Positions 33,071 to 41,966 of a DNA stretch of 64,000 nt are shown piece by piece (position 1 is the first letter of the stretch; every line of letters starts with the position of its first letter). The notes below the pieces were generated by a model. It was not told the origin of the DNA and did not search any database. It saw only the letters and a program-made list of their open reading frames with translations. The DNA lies in the NCBI GenBank assembly GCA_964546015.1, contig CAZJHO010000004.1:136532-200531 (forward strand), written 5' to 3'. The translations under genes and the position numbers were made by a program. This stretch comes from JAFGVL01 sp964546015 (GTDB lineage: Bacteria > Bacteroidota > Bacteroidia > Bacteroidales > Paludibacteraceae).

Positions 33071-35809
33071 ATGTCTTTACAATCTGAGTTACAACACCGA
33101 ATATTAATACTTGATGGTGCAATGGGCACCATGATTCAACGCTATAGATTACAAGAAGCCGATTATCGTGGTGAGCGTTTTGCTACCTGGCCTACCATTC
33201 TCAAAGGCAACAATGATTTACTCTGTATTACCAAACCTGAAATAATCCAAAATATTCATCAACAATATTTAGACGCCGGAGCAGATATTCTTTCTACTTG
33301 TACTTTTAATGCACAACGAATCTCGATGGCGGATTATAATATGGAATTTTTAGTGCGTGAAATCAATTTAGCTGCCGCTAAAATATCCCGAACACTTGCC
33401 GACGAATATACAAAGAAAAATCCTACTAAACCACGCTTTGTAGTGGGATCGGTAGGTCCTACAGGTAAAAGTGCATCCATGTCTACTGATGTAAACAATC
33501 CTGCAGCTCGTGCAATTTCGTTTGATGAGTTAGTAGAGGCATATATTGAGCAATTACAAGCTTTAGCCGAAGGTGGTGTAGATGCTTTTTTAATAGAAAC
33601 AGCTTTTGATGCGCTTAATGCCAAAGCAGCTATTTATGCTGCCGAAGAAGTAATGGAAACCATTGGTAAACACATTCCGATAATGGTATCGGCAACTACG
33701 GCGGATAGTAGTGGTCGTATGCTTTCAGGACAGACCATTCGTGCCTTTATGGCGTCTGTCTCTCATGCTGATTTACTTTCGATGGGATTAAATTGTTCTT
33801 TTGGGGCAAAAGATTTGAAACCACATTTGCAAGAAATTTCGGCACACTTTACAGGCTATGTGAGCGCGCATCCAAACGCCGGACTGCCCAACCAATTCGG
33901 CGAATACGACGAAACGCCCGAACGCATGGCAGAACAAGTGAAAGAATATTTTGACGAAAAATTAGTCAATATTATTGGAGGATGTTGTGGTACCTCGCCG
34001 GCACATATTGCCCAATATCAGCGTTTGGTCGATCAGGCTAAAGAGATACGCAAACCGGTAGCTGTGAATACGACTACGGAATTGTCGGGGTTGGAGTTGT
34101 TTGAAATAAAAGAAGAAAATAATTTCATCAATATCGGTGAACGCTGCAATGTAGCAGGTTCCAAAATTTTTCTTCGGTTAATCAATGAAAAAAAATATGA
34201 TGAGGCGTTAGAGATCGCTCGAAAGCAAGTTGACGACGGTGCACAAATCATCGACATCAATATGGATGACGCCATGCTTGATGCAAAATCGGAAATGGTG
34301 CATTTCCTTAATTTATTAATGTCCGAACCCGAAGTGGCGCGCGTGCCTATTATGGTTGACTCCTCAAAATGGGAAGTAATTGAAGCGGCTTTGAAGTGCT
34401 TGCAAGGTAAGTCGGTGGTTAATTCTATCAGCCTGAAAGAAGGAGAAGAAGACTTTTTGTATAAAGCAAAAAAAATTCGCCGTTATGGAGCCGCAGTTGT
34501 GGTGATGGCTTTTGACGAAAAAGGGCAAGCCGACATATTCGAACGCAAAAAAGAAATCTGTACCCGCGCATATAATTTGCTTACCGAAAAGGTAGGTTTT
34601 CCGCCACAAGACATTATTTTTGATCCGAATATTTTGGCGATTGCTACCGGAATCGAAGAGCATGATAACTACGGTGTCAATTTTATTAATGCTGTAAAAT
34701 ATATTAAAACCCAATTACCACATGCTAAAGTAAGTGGTGGAGTAAGCAATTTATCTTTTTCCTTTAGAGGTAATAATGCTGTGCGCGAGGCGATGCATTC
34801 TGTTTTCTTGTATCATGCTATAAAAGCAGGTATGGATATGGGAATAGTCAATGCCGGTATGCTGCAAGTGTATGAAAATATTGACCCTGAATTGCGCCAA
34901 TTGTGCGAGGATGTAATACTCAATACGCGTCCTGATGCCACTGAACGCTTAATCGAAAAAGCAGATCAGGTCAAAGCTCAACAAAATGGTGAAACTAAGA
35001 TTACTAAACAAGATGAATGGCGGACTTTACCGTTAGATGAACGACTTTCTTATAGTCTCATTAAAGGTATTTCTTCGTATTTGGAAGAAGATTTGAAAGA
35101 AGCATTGAAGGGTTATCCATCTGCATTGAAAATCATTGAACGGCCTTTGATGAACGGAATGAATCGGGTAGGAGAATTGTTTGGTGAAGGCAAAATGTTC
35201 CTGCCGCAAGTGGTGAAAACGGCTCGTACCATGAAACAAGCTGTTGCTTTTCTACAGCCGGTTATCGAAAAAGAAAACCAAAAGGGTGGTGCAGTTAAAA
35301 CAGGAAAAATGGTTCTTGCTACTGTCAAAGGCGATGTTCACGATATTGGTAAAAATATTGTGAGTGTAATTATGGCTTGTAATAATTACGAAGTGGTTGA
35401 TCTTGGTGTAATGGTATCGTGCGAAGAAATTATTGAAGCAATTATCAAAGAGAAACCTGATGCTGTTGGACTTAGCGGACTGATTACTCCTTCGCTTGAA
35501 GAAATGTGCATGGTTGCTGCCGAAATGCAGAAAAATGGTTTCTCTATGCCGTTGATGATTGGCGGAGCAACAACTTCGAAAATTCATACGGCAGTTAAAA
35601 TTGCACCGAATTACGGTGCACCGGTGGTTTATGTGAAAGATGCCTCGCAAAATATTACTATACTTTCGCAGTTATTGAATAAAGCTACTCAAGCGCAGTT
35701 TATTACAAATCTGAATGCTGAGTACGAAGAACTTCGTCAGAAAGAAACTAAAAAACATAACTTAGTACCATTAGATGAGGCTCGAAAAGGAAAATTGAAT
35801 TTGTTTTAA
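33071..35809 (+). CDS. metH: Cobalamin-dependent methionine synthase, core form without activation domain
   Basis: Transfers a methyl group from methyltetrahydrofolate to homocysteine through cobalamin. Modules in order: homocysteine-binding barrel (ILDGAMGTMIQRY, zinc ligands in GLNCSFGA and GGCCGTSP), pterin-binding domain (FINIGERCNVAGSKIF, FDPNILAIATG), helical cap (GEGKMFLPQVVKTARTMKQAV) and B12 domain (KGDVHDIGKNIV with the lower-ligand His, VGLSGLITPS). The protein stops at about 912 residues, just after the B12 domain. The C-terminal AdoMet activation domain of enteric MetH is absent. Start taken at 33071 (MSLQSELQHR); a GTG at 33059 is possible. trmD follows after 9 bases. Confidence 0.95.
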   Translation: MSLQSELQHRILILDGAMGTMIQRYRLQEADYRGERFATWPTILKGNNDLLCITKPEIIQNIHQQYLDAGADILSTCTFNAQRISMADYNMEFLVREINLAAAKISRTLADEYTKKNPTKPRFVVGSVGPTGKSASMSTDVNNPAARAISFDELVEAYIEQLQALAEGGVDAFLIETAFDALNAKAAIYAAEEVMETIGKHIPIMVSATTADSSGRMLSGQTIRAFMASVSHADLLSMGLNCSFGAKDLKPHLQEISAHFTGYVSAHPNAGLPNQFGEYDETPERMAEQVKEYFDEKLVNIIGGCCGTSPAHIAQYQRLVDQAKEIRKPVAVNTTTELSGLELFEIKEENNFINIGERCNVAGSKIFLRLINEKKYDEALEIARKQVDDGAQIIDINMDDAMLDAKSEMVHFLNLLMSEPEVARVPIMVDSSKWEVIEAALKCLQGKSVVNSISLKEGEEDFLYKAKKIRRYGAAVVVMAFDEKGQADIFERKKEICTRAYNLLTEKVGFPPQDIIFDPNILAIATGIEEHDNYGVNFINAVKYIKTQLPHAKVSGGVSNLSFSFRGNNAVREAMHSVFLYHAIKAGMDMGIVNAGMLQVYENIDPELRQLCEDVILNTRPDATERLIEKADQVKAQQNGETKITKQDEWRTLPLDERLSYSLIKGISSYLEEDLKEALKGYPSALKIIERPLMNGMNRVGELFGEGKMFLPQVVKTARTMKQAVAFLQPVIEKENQKGGAVKTGKMVLATVKGDVHDIGKNIVSVIMACNNYEVVDLGVMVSCEEIIEAIIKEKPDAVGLSGLITPSLEEMCMVAAEMQKNGFSMPLMIGGATTSKIHTAVKIAPNYGAPVVYVKDASQNITILSQLLNKATQAQFITNLNAEYEELRQKETKKHNLVPLDEARKGKLNLF

Positions 35810-35818
35810 AATCTTACT

Positions 35819-36493
35819 ATGCGTATTGATATAATTACCGTACTCCCGGAATTGCTTGAAAGCCCACTTTCACATTCTATTGTAAAGCGAGCTCAAGACA
35901 AAGGTTTACTGGAGATGCATATACACAACCTGCGCGATTATTCGACCGATAAACATAAACGCGTAGATGATTATGCTTTTGGTTTTGGAGCCGGTATGGT
36001 GATGCAAATTGAGCCTATTGACCGTGTGATAAGTTTATTAAAAGTAGAACGAAATTACGACGAAGTGATTTTTACTACTCCGGATGGTGAACAGTTTGAT
36101 CAATCAATGGCAAATAAACTTTCGTTAGCAGAAAATTTAATTATTCTTTGCGGGCATTACAAGGGTGTGGATTATCGTGTGCGCGAACATCTGATTACCA
36201 AAGAAATATCCATTGGCGATTATGTGCTTACAGGAGGAGAACTGCCTGCTGCGATTATTACCGATGCTGTCGTTCGACTCATTCCGGGTGCTATTGGCGA
36301 CGAGCAGTCGGCGTTGTCCGATAGTTTTCAGGACAATTTGTTAGCACCACCAGTTTATACTCGTCCGGCAGAGTACAAGGGATGGAAAGTACCCGACATT
36401 CTTCTCTCGGGACACGAACGAAAAATCCACGAATGGGAAATGCAGCAGGCTTTGGAGCGGACCAAACGATTACGCCCGGATTTATTAGAATAA
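35819..36493 (+). CDS. trmD: tRNA (guanosine(37)-N1)-methyltransferase TrmD
   Basis: Methylates G37 of tRNAs to prevent frameshifting. The 224-residue SPOUT-fold protein shows MRIDIITVLPELLESPLSHSI, DDYAFGFGAGMVMQIEPI, LCGHYKGVDYRVREHLITKE and the knot motif ISIGDYVLTGGELPA, ending GHERKIHEWEMQQALERTK. It is tightly spaced after metH and followed by a word-repeat hairpin before argC. Confidence 0.95.
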   Translation: MRIDIITVLPELLESPLSHSIVKRAQDKGLLEMHIHNLRDYSTDKHKRVDDYAFGFGAGMVMQIEPIDRVISLLKVERNYDEVIFTTPDGEQFDQSMANKLSLAENLIILCGHYKGVDYRVREHLITKEISIGDYVLTGGELPAAIITDAVVRLIPGAIGDEQSALSDSFQDNLLAPPVYTRPAEYKGWKVPDILLSGHERKIHEWEMQQALERTKRLRPDLLE

Positions 36494-36494
36494 A

Positions 36495-36560
36495 GTTTAT
36501 TTGTTGAATTGTTTATTTGAAAAACAAATGATCAACCCATCAACAAATCAACGCATCAAC
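36495..36560 (+). repeat. Word-repeat hairpin between trmD and argC
   Basis: The left arm (36495-36519, words GTTTATTTG and TTGAATT) and right arm (36525-36560, words ATCAAC, CATCAAC) are complementary with mismatches around an A5 loop. It ends 10 bases before the argC ATG. Confidence 0.75.
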
Positions 36561-36570
36561 ATAAAAAACT

Positions 36571-37539
36571 ATGATAAAAGCAGGAATTATAGGTGGAGCA
36601 GGCTACACAGCCGGCGAATTGATACGCCTTTTGATTAATCACCCGCAGGTGGAAATTGTATTTATAAACAGTTCGAGTAATGCAGGAAATCCGATAACAT
36701 CGGCACATGGCGGATTGATTGGCGAAACGGATTTGATGTTTACAGACCAAACACCGTTCGACAAAATCGATGTGCTTTTCTTTTGTACCGCACATGGCGA
36801 TACAAAGAAATTTATCGAAGCCAATAAATTACCCACGGGGTTAAAAATCATCGACCTTTCGACCGATTACCGCAAGGAAGACGGCACGCACAACTTTGTG
36901 TACGGACTGCCCGAACTAAATAAAAGTCGCATCGCAAAAGCTGAGCGCATTGCTAATCCGGGCTGTTTTGCCACAGCGATACAATTAGCGTTGTTGCCAT
37001 TGGCAGAAGCCGGATTGCTTAACAATGAAGTGCATGTTAACGCTATAACAGGCTCGACTGGTGCTGGACAAAAGCCGACCGAAACATCGCATTTCAGTTG
37101 GCGTAACGATAATATTTCGGTGTACAAAGCATTTGCACATCAACACTTGGAAGAAATCGGACAATCAATCAGACAATTGCAATCATCGTTTGATAAAGTT
37201 ATCAATTTTATTCCGGTGCGTGGAAATTTTACGCGTGGAATTTTTGTGACCGCTTATACCGAGTGTGACTTAACCCTTGATGAGGCGATGAAACTGTACA
37301 ACGATTTCTACAAAAATGCAGCGTTTACTTTTGTTACAGAAAAAAATATTGATCTTAAACAAGTTGTAAATACTAACAAATGTTTGCTTCATCTCGAAAA
37401 ACACGGCAATAAATTATTTATTATTTCTATTATAGATAATTTGTTGAAAGGAGCATCCGGTCAAGCGGTTCAAAATATGAATCTGTTATTCGGATTGGAT
37501 GAGAAAACAGGACTTGCATTAAAATCAATCGGATTTTAG
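36571..37539 (+). CDS. argC: N-acetyl-gamma-glutamyl-phosphate reductase
   Basis: NADPH-dependent third step of arginine synthesis. The 322-residue product has the Rossmann start KAGIIGGAGYTAGELIRLL, the catalytic Cys in ANPGCFATAIQLALLPL, TGSTGAGQKP, FIPVRGNFTRGIFVTAY and the C-terminal DNLLKGASGQAVQNMNLLFG. No other arg gene is next to it, unlike the usual argG-argC cluster of this phylum, so it may have moved. Confidence 0.95.
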   Translation: MIKAGIIGGAGYTAGELIRLLINHPQVEIVFINSSSNAGNPITSAHGGLIGETDLMFTDQTPFDKIDVLFFCTAHGDTKKFIEANKLPTGLKIIDLSTDYRKEDGTHNFVYGLPELNKSRIAKAERIANPGCFATAIQLALLPLAEAGLLNNEVHVNAITGSTGAGQKPTETSHFSWRNDNISVYKAFAHQHLEEIGQSIRQLQSSFDKVINFIPVRGNFTRGIFVTAYTECDLTLDEAMKLYNDFYKNAAFTFVTEKNIDLKQVVNTNKCLLHLEKHGNKLFIISIIDNLLKGASGQAVQNMNLLFGLDEKTGLALKSIGF

Positions 37540-37559
37540 AACTAAATATTAATCTATTT

Positions 37560-38558
37560 ATGAGAAAAATAATTTTAGTGTTTTTTACTATAATAGTTTT
37601 GATGTCGTGTTCGAAGGAAAGGTTTAAAATTGATACGGATAAAGTTGATCTGAATATTAAAATCGAACGCTTCGATCGAGACTTAATGACAATGGATACT
37701 GTTGATATAGATCAAAGTATTGCTAAAATGAATGAAAAGTACGAAGAGTTTTTCTCCATTTTTTCGACAAATGTTATCATGCTGGGTGCACCGGAATCAG
37801 GTGAGATGTTTAAACATCAATTGAAAGCTTTTTTACGAGATAGCACCATTCGAGAGATTTATAATGAATGTCAGCGTGTATTTGCAGATGTATCGGACAT
37901 TCAGACTGAAGTTACTGATGGGTTTAAATACATAAAGTATTATTTCCCTGATAGAAAAATACCTCGTGTGACGATGCACATTTCGGGATTTAATCAGTCT
38001 GTTGTTGTGACAGAAGATATTTTGTCTGTTAGTATCGACAATTATTTAGGTGCAGATTATATTTATTATAAAGACATTGCTTATTCGTATGAATTGCAAA
38101 ATATGACTCGCAGCAAAGTAGCACCGGATATTTTGTTAGGTTACATTATGAGTGAGTTTCCTGTAGAAAATGGAAAAACTTTGTTGGCACAAATTCTGTC
38201 CCGTGGAAAAATATATTACTTACAAAGTGTAATAATGCCTAATCGTACTGAGGCTGACATCATGGGTTACACTGACCAACAATATGAATGGTGTAAGAAA
38301 AATGAGAAAAATATGTGGGATTATTTGCTTGCCGAGCGTCAGTTATACGAAACATCTCAATTGTTGAGCGCTAAGTATATAAATCCGGCTCCTTTTACGG
38401 TAAATTTTACACAAGAATCGCCCGGGCAAGCTGCTATCTGGATAGGATGGCAAATTATTAAAAGTTATATGGAGAATAACCCATCTGTAACATTGCCTGA
38501 GCTGATAAAGAATTTAGACTATCAAAAAATATTGGAGCAATCGAAATATAAACCTTAA
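37560..38558 (+). CDS. gldB: Gliding-motility/T9SS lipoprotein GldB family
   Basis: A 332-residue lipoprotein with lipobox IIVLMSCSKE. The family pattern includes IKIERFDRDLMTMD near the start, VADVSDIQTEVTDGFKYIKYYFPD-like blocks, the central ISGFNQSVVVTEDILSVSIDNYLG, and a C-terminal SPGQAAIWIGWQIIKSYMENNP. Family knowledge: GldB was found as a gliding-motility gene in Flavobacterium, and homologues occur widely in non-gliding Bacteroidota, so a broader envelope role is likely. Encoded 20 bases after argC, with a terminator downstream. Confidence 0.85.
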   Translation: MRKIILVFFTIIVLMSCSKERFKIDTDKVDLNIKIERFDRDLMTMDTVDIDQSIAKMNEKYEEFFSIFSTNVIMLGAPESGEMFKHQLKAFLRDSTIREIYNECQRVFADVSDIQTEVTDGFKYIKYYFPDRKIPRVTMHISGFNQSVVVTEDILSVSIDNYLGADYIYYKDIAYSYELQNMTRSKVAPDILLGYIMSEFPVENGKTLLAQILSRGKIYYLQSVIMPNRTEADIMGYTDQQYEWCKKNEKNMWDYLLAERQLYETSQLLSAKYINPAPFTVNFTQESPGQAAIWIGWQIIKSYMENNPSVTLPELIKNLDYQKILEQSKYKP

Positions 38559-38561
38559 AAA

Positions 38562-38593
38562 CAAAAAAGCGAGTAAATTTTACTCGCTTTTTT
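38562..38593. terminator. Bidirectional terminator between gldB and the ABC transporter gene
   Basis: A stem GCGAGTAAA/TTTACTCGC with A and T runs on its outer sides lies between the two convergent genes. Confidence 0.85.
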
Positions 38594-38598
38594 TATCT

Positions 38599-40440
38599 TT
38601 AGAATGATTGCATATCACATAGTTTTTTGTAGTAACCATCCTTGGCAATAAGTTGGTCGTGTTTTCCTCGTTCTACAATAACGCCATTGCTCATAACACA
38701 GATTAAATCGGCTTTTTTGATAGTAGAAAGACGGTGGGCAACCACAATCGAAGTTCGGTTTTGCATTAGATGATCAATAGCTTCTTGTACTAATTTTTCG
38801 CTTTCAGTATCAAGTGCCGATGTTGCTTCATCCATAATTAGGATCGGTGGATTTTTAAGAATTGCACGGGCAATGCTGATGCGTTGGCGTTGTCCGCCGG
38901 ATAACTTTCCGCCACGATCCCCAATGTTGGTATCATATCCTTGTTCGGTAGCCATAATAAAATCGTGTGCATTGGCAATTTTAGCGGCTGCAATTACTTG
39001 CTCCACCGTTGCGTTTTCAACACCGAAAGTAATGTTATTGTAAAACGAATCATTAAATAAAATGGCTTCTTGGTTTACATTGCCTATTAGAGATCGTAAA
39101 CTATGCATTTGAATGTTTTTAACATCAATACCATCAATGAGAATAGAACCTTTTTGTACATCATAGAAGCGTGGAATTAAATCGACCATAGTCGATTTTC
39201 CTGATCCTGATTGTCCGACCAATGCAACTGTTTGCCCTTTAGTTATTGTAAGGTTGATATTGTCTAAAACCCAATCTTCGCGGTAACGGAAAGATACATT
39301 CTTAAATTCGATAGATTCTTTAAATTCGTTTATAACAATTGCGTTTTCTTTGTCTTTGATAGTATTTTCAGCTTTAAGAATAGCATCAACACGGTCAAGG
39401 GATGCCATCCCTTTTTGAATTGTGTAGCTGGCGCGTGAAATATCTTTTCCTGGGTTGATAATACTGTAGAAGATTACTAAATAATAAATAAATGAAGGAG
39501 CAGTAAGAGTCCCGGCATCATCGTTAAGGATAAGTTTTCCTCCATACCAGAGCACAATCACAATAACGGCTGTACCCAGAAATTCGCTCATTGGGTGGGC
39601 TAAGATGTATCTGCGATTCATGCGTATAAAAGTAGTACGCACTTTTTCGTTGATTTCGGCAAAGCGTGAACGCACTTTTTTTTCAGCATTAAAAGCTTTT
39701 ACTACTCTAAGACCTCCAAGTGTTTCTTCTATTTGCGAAAGCATTTCTCCGGTTTGCGTTTGTCCGATCATTGATTTTTTCTTTAACGAACGCCCTACAC
39801 GACCAATTAAAAATCCACTTATCGGAAGCATACAAAATACAAAAAGGGTAAGTTCCCAACTAATACCGACCATCACTCCGAGATAAATCAAAATCATCAT
39901 CGGATTTTTAAACATTGTATCTAATGAACTCATGATTGAGTTTCCGATTTCATTTACATCATTGGTCATGCGAGCGATAATATCACCTTTGCGTTCTTCG
40001 GAGAAGAACCCGATGGGAAGAGATAAAATTTTGTCATATAGTTTTTTCCGAATATCTCTCAAAACGCCATATTGAACAGGGCTCAGATAATATCCTGCTA
40101 AGAATGCCGTACCGACTTTCATTCCTGCAGTAATAACTAAAAATAAGCCTAAAATAAGCAAGGTAGTGCTTGCACCATAGGTTTGTATTATTTGTTCGAT
40201 TGTGTAGAAAACATTGTTTTTCAATGCCTCTCCGATATGATCTAATCCATCGTTCCAACTCCACTCCATATGACCATGAGAGGGACTTTCCATTCCAAAA
40301 AGAATTTGTAAAATAGGAATAATGGTTCCAAATGAAAACAGGCTGAGGATAGTGGATAACAGGTTGAAAAATACATTTAAGGCAATATATCTTTTATATC
40401 CGAGTAAAAAACGACGAAAAAGGATGATAAAGTTTCTCAT
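38599..40440 (-). CDS. MsbA-like ABC exporter (fused permease and ATPase)
   Basis: A 613-residue half transporter that would act as a dimer. Six membrane helices lie in residues 1-330. The nucleotide-binding domain has Walker A GQSGSGKST (near residue 408), the Q-loop NVNQEAILF, the signature LSGGQRQRISIARAIL, Walker B ILIMDEATSALD and the switch His in VVAHRLSTIKKAD. The architecture fits lipid A/lipid flippases of the MsbA type, but the substrate cannot be read from the sequence. It lies 88 bases after purB on the same strand and may be independently transcribed. Confidence 0.9.
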   Translation of the reverse strand: MRNFIILFRRFLLGYKRYIALNVFFNLLSTILSLFSFGTIIPILQILFGMESPSHGHMEWSWNDGLDHIGEALKNNVFYTIEQIIQTYGASTTLLILGLFLVITAGMKVGTAFLAGYYLSPVQYGVLRDIRKKLYDKILSLPIGFFSEERKGDIIARMTNDVNEIGNSIMSSLDTMFKNPMMILIYLGVMVGISWELTLFVFCMLPISGFLIGRVGRSLKKKSMIGQTQTGEMLSQIEETLGGLRVVKAFNAEKKVRSRFAEINEKVRTTFIRMNRRYILAHPMSEFLGTAVIVIVLWYGGKLILNDDAGTLTAPSFIYYLVIFYSIINPGKDISRASYTIQKGMASLDRVDAILKAENTIKDKENAIVINEFKESIEFKNVSFRYREDWVLDNINLTITKGQTVALVGQSGSGKSTMVDLIPRFYDVQKGSILIDGIDVKNIQMHSLRSLIGNVNQEAILFNDSFYNNITFGVENATVEQVIAAAKIANAHDFIMATEQGYDTNIGDRGGKLSGGQRQRISIARAILKNPPILIMDEATSALDTESEKLVQEAIDHLMQNRTSIVVAHRLSTIKKADLICVMSNGVIVERGKHDQLIAKDGYYKKLCDMQSF

Positions 40441-40528
40441 AAAGGTATTCTATAGAAAACAAGCGCAAATATTGAAATAGAATTCTGAAATATGGAAAAA
40501 ACAAAGTTGTAACGGACAACATTTACTA

Positions 40529-41872
40529 TTAAATACCCGTATAACTAAATGGAGTAATGGCTCTTAATTCGATTTTTACGCTTTCGCTTACATTTAGTTC
40601 TTCTATAAAAGCTTTGATGGATTCTTCTGTAATAGTTTCGTTGGTACGCGTAAGGGCTTTCAATGCTTCATAAGGTTTAGGATAGCCTTCTCGGCGAAGA
40701 ATTGTTTGTATTCCTTCGGCAACAACAGCCCAAGAATTGTTTAAATCTTCGGAGATGGAAGTTTCGTTTAATAGCAATTTTTTCAATCCTTTCATCGAAC
40801 TTTGCAATGCAATAAGTGTGTGTGCGAATGGGATTCCGACATTTCGCAATACCGTAGAATCGGTTAAATCCCTTTGCAGGCGAGAGATAGGTAACTTAGC
40901 GGATAGATGCTCGAATAAAGCATTTGCAATACCTAAGTTCCCCTCTGCGTTTTCAAAATCAATAGGATTTACTTTATGCGGCATTGCCGACGAACCGATT
41001 TCGCCTTCTTTTATTTTTTGCTTGAAATATTCCATTGAGATATAAGTCCAAATATCTCGATTAAGGTCGATCATGATGGTGTTAATGCGTTTGGCAGCAT
41101 CAAATAAAGCTGCAAGAGTATCGTAGTTTGATATTTGCGTAGTGTATTGTTCTCGAACCAAGCCTAATTTTTCGAAAACAAAACGGTTTCCAAATTCACA
41201 CCAATCAATTTCAGGGTAAGCTACTTTATGAGCATTGAAGTTTCCTGTAGCTCCTCCGAATTTTGCAGAATGAGGAATTTGTTGGATAACTTCAAATTGT
41301 TTGGTTAAACGGGAGACAAATACCATAAACTCTTTACCTAGTCTTGTAGGAGATGCTGGTTGTCCGTGTGTTTTTGCTAACATGGGAATATCTTTCCATT
41401 CTTTTGCCATTTTGGATAGTTCGGCAATAATGGCATTTAATTCAGGAAAAATAACATTATTCAATGCTTCTTTTATGGAAAGAGGTATTGCCGTGTTGTT
41501 AATATCTTGTGAGGTAAGCCCGAAGTGAATAAATTCTTTATAATCCTGCAATCCAAGCAAATCGAATTTTTCTTTGATAAAATATTCTACCGCTTTTACA
41601 TCATGGTTAGTTATTTTTTCAATATCCTTGATTTTTTGTGCATCATTTTCACTCAAATTTTGGTAAATCTCTCGAAGGTTAGAAAACAAAGATGAGTCTA
41701 TTGATTTTAATTGAGGTAATGGAAGCTCGCATAAAGCAATAAAATATTCGATTTCAACCAAAATACGATAACGAATTAATGCATATTCGGAAAAATAAGC
41801 TGCAAGTTTATCTGTTTTAGAACGATAGCGCCCGTCAATTGGCGAAATGGAAGTAAGCGAAGTTAAGTTCAT
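40529..41872 (-). CDS. purB: Adenylosuccinate lyase
   Basis: Cleaves adenylosuccinate and SAICAR in purine synthesis. The 447-residue long form starts MNLTSLTSISPIDGRYR. Motifs: FIHFGLTSQDINNTA, MLAKTHGQPASPTRLGKE, KFGGATGNFNAH and the family signature GSSAMPHKVNPIDFENAEGN with the catalytic Ser loop. Start at 41872 is preferred over 41896, which adds eight residues not expected in the family. A TACTTTTG box lies upstream. Confidence 0.95.
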   Translation of the reverse strand: MNLTSLTSISPIDGRYRSKTDKLAAYFSEYALIRYRILVEIEYFIALCELPLPQLKSIDSSLFSNLREIYQNLSENDAQKIKDIEKITNHDVKAVEYFIKEKFDLLGLQDYKEFIHFGLTSQDINNTAIPLSIKEALNNVIFPELNAIIAELSKMAKEWKDIPMLAKTHGQPASPTRLGKEFMVFVSRLTKQFEVIQQIPHSAKFGGATGNFNAHKVAYPEIDWCEFGNRFVFEKLGLVREQYTTQISNYDTLAALFDAAKRINTIMIDLNRDIWTYISMEYFKQKIKEGEIGSSAMPHKVNPIDFENAEGNLGIANALFEHLSAKLPISRLQRDLTDSTVLRNVGIPFAHTLIALQSSMKGLKKLLLNETSISEDLNNSWAVVAEGIQTILRREGYPKPYEALKALTRTNETITEESIKAFIEELNVSESVKIELRAITPFSYTGI

Positions 41873-41908
41873 GTGTATTTGATGTTTAATAAACAAAAAT
41901 TAAGGTCG

Positions 41909-41916
41909 CAAAAGTA
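41909..41916 (-). promoter_or_regulatory. Probable -7 box (TACTTTTG) of purB
   Basis: Minus-strand TACTTTTG, 37 bases before the purB ATG, matches TAnnTTTG. No clear -33. Confidence 0.5.
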
Positions 41917-41966
41917 ATTAATTAAGTTTGTAACTGGATATAACATCATAATTTTAAATGCTGATG

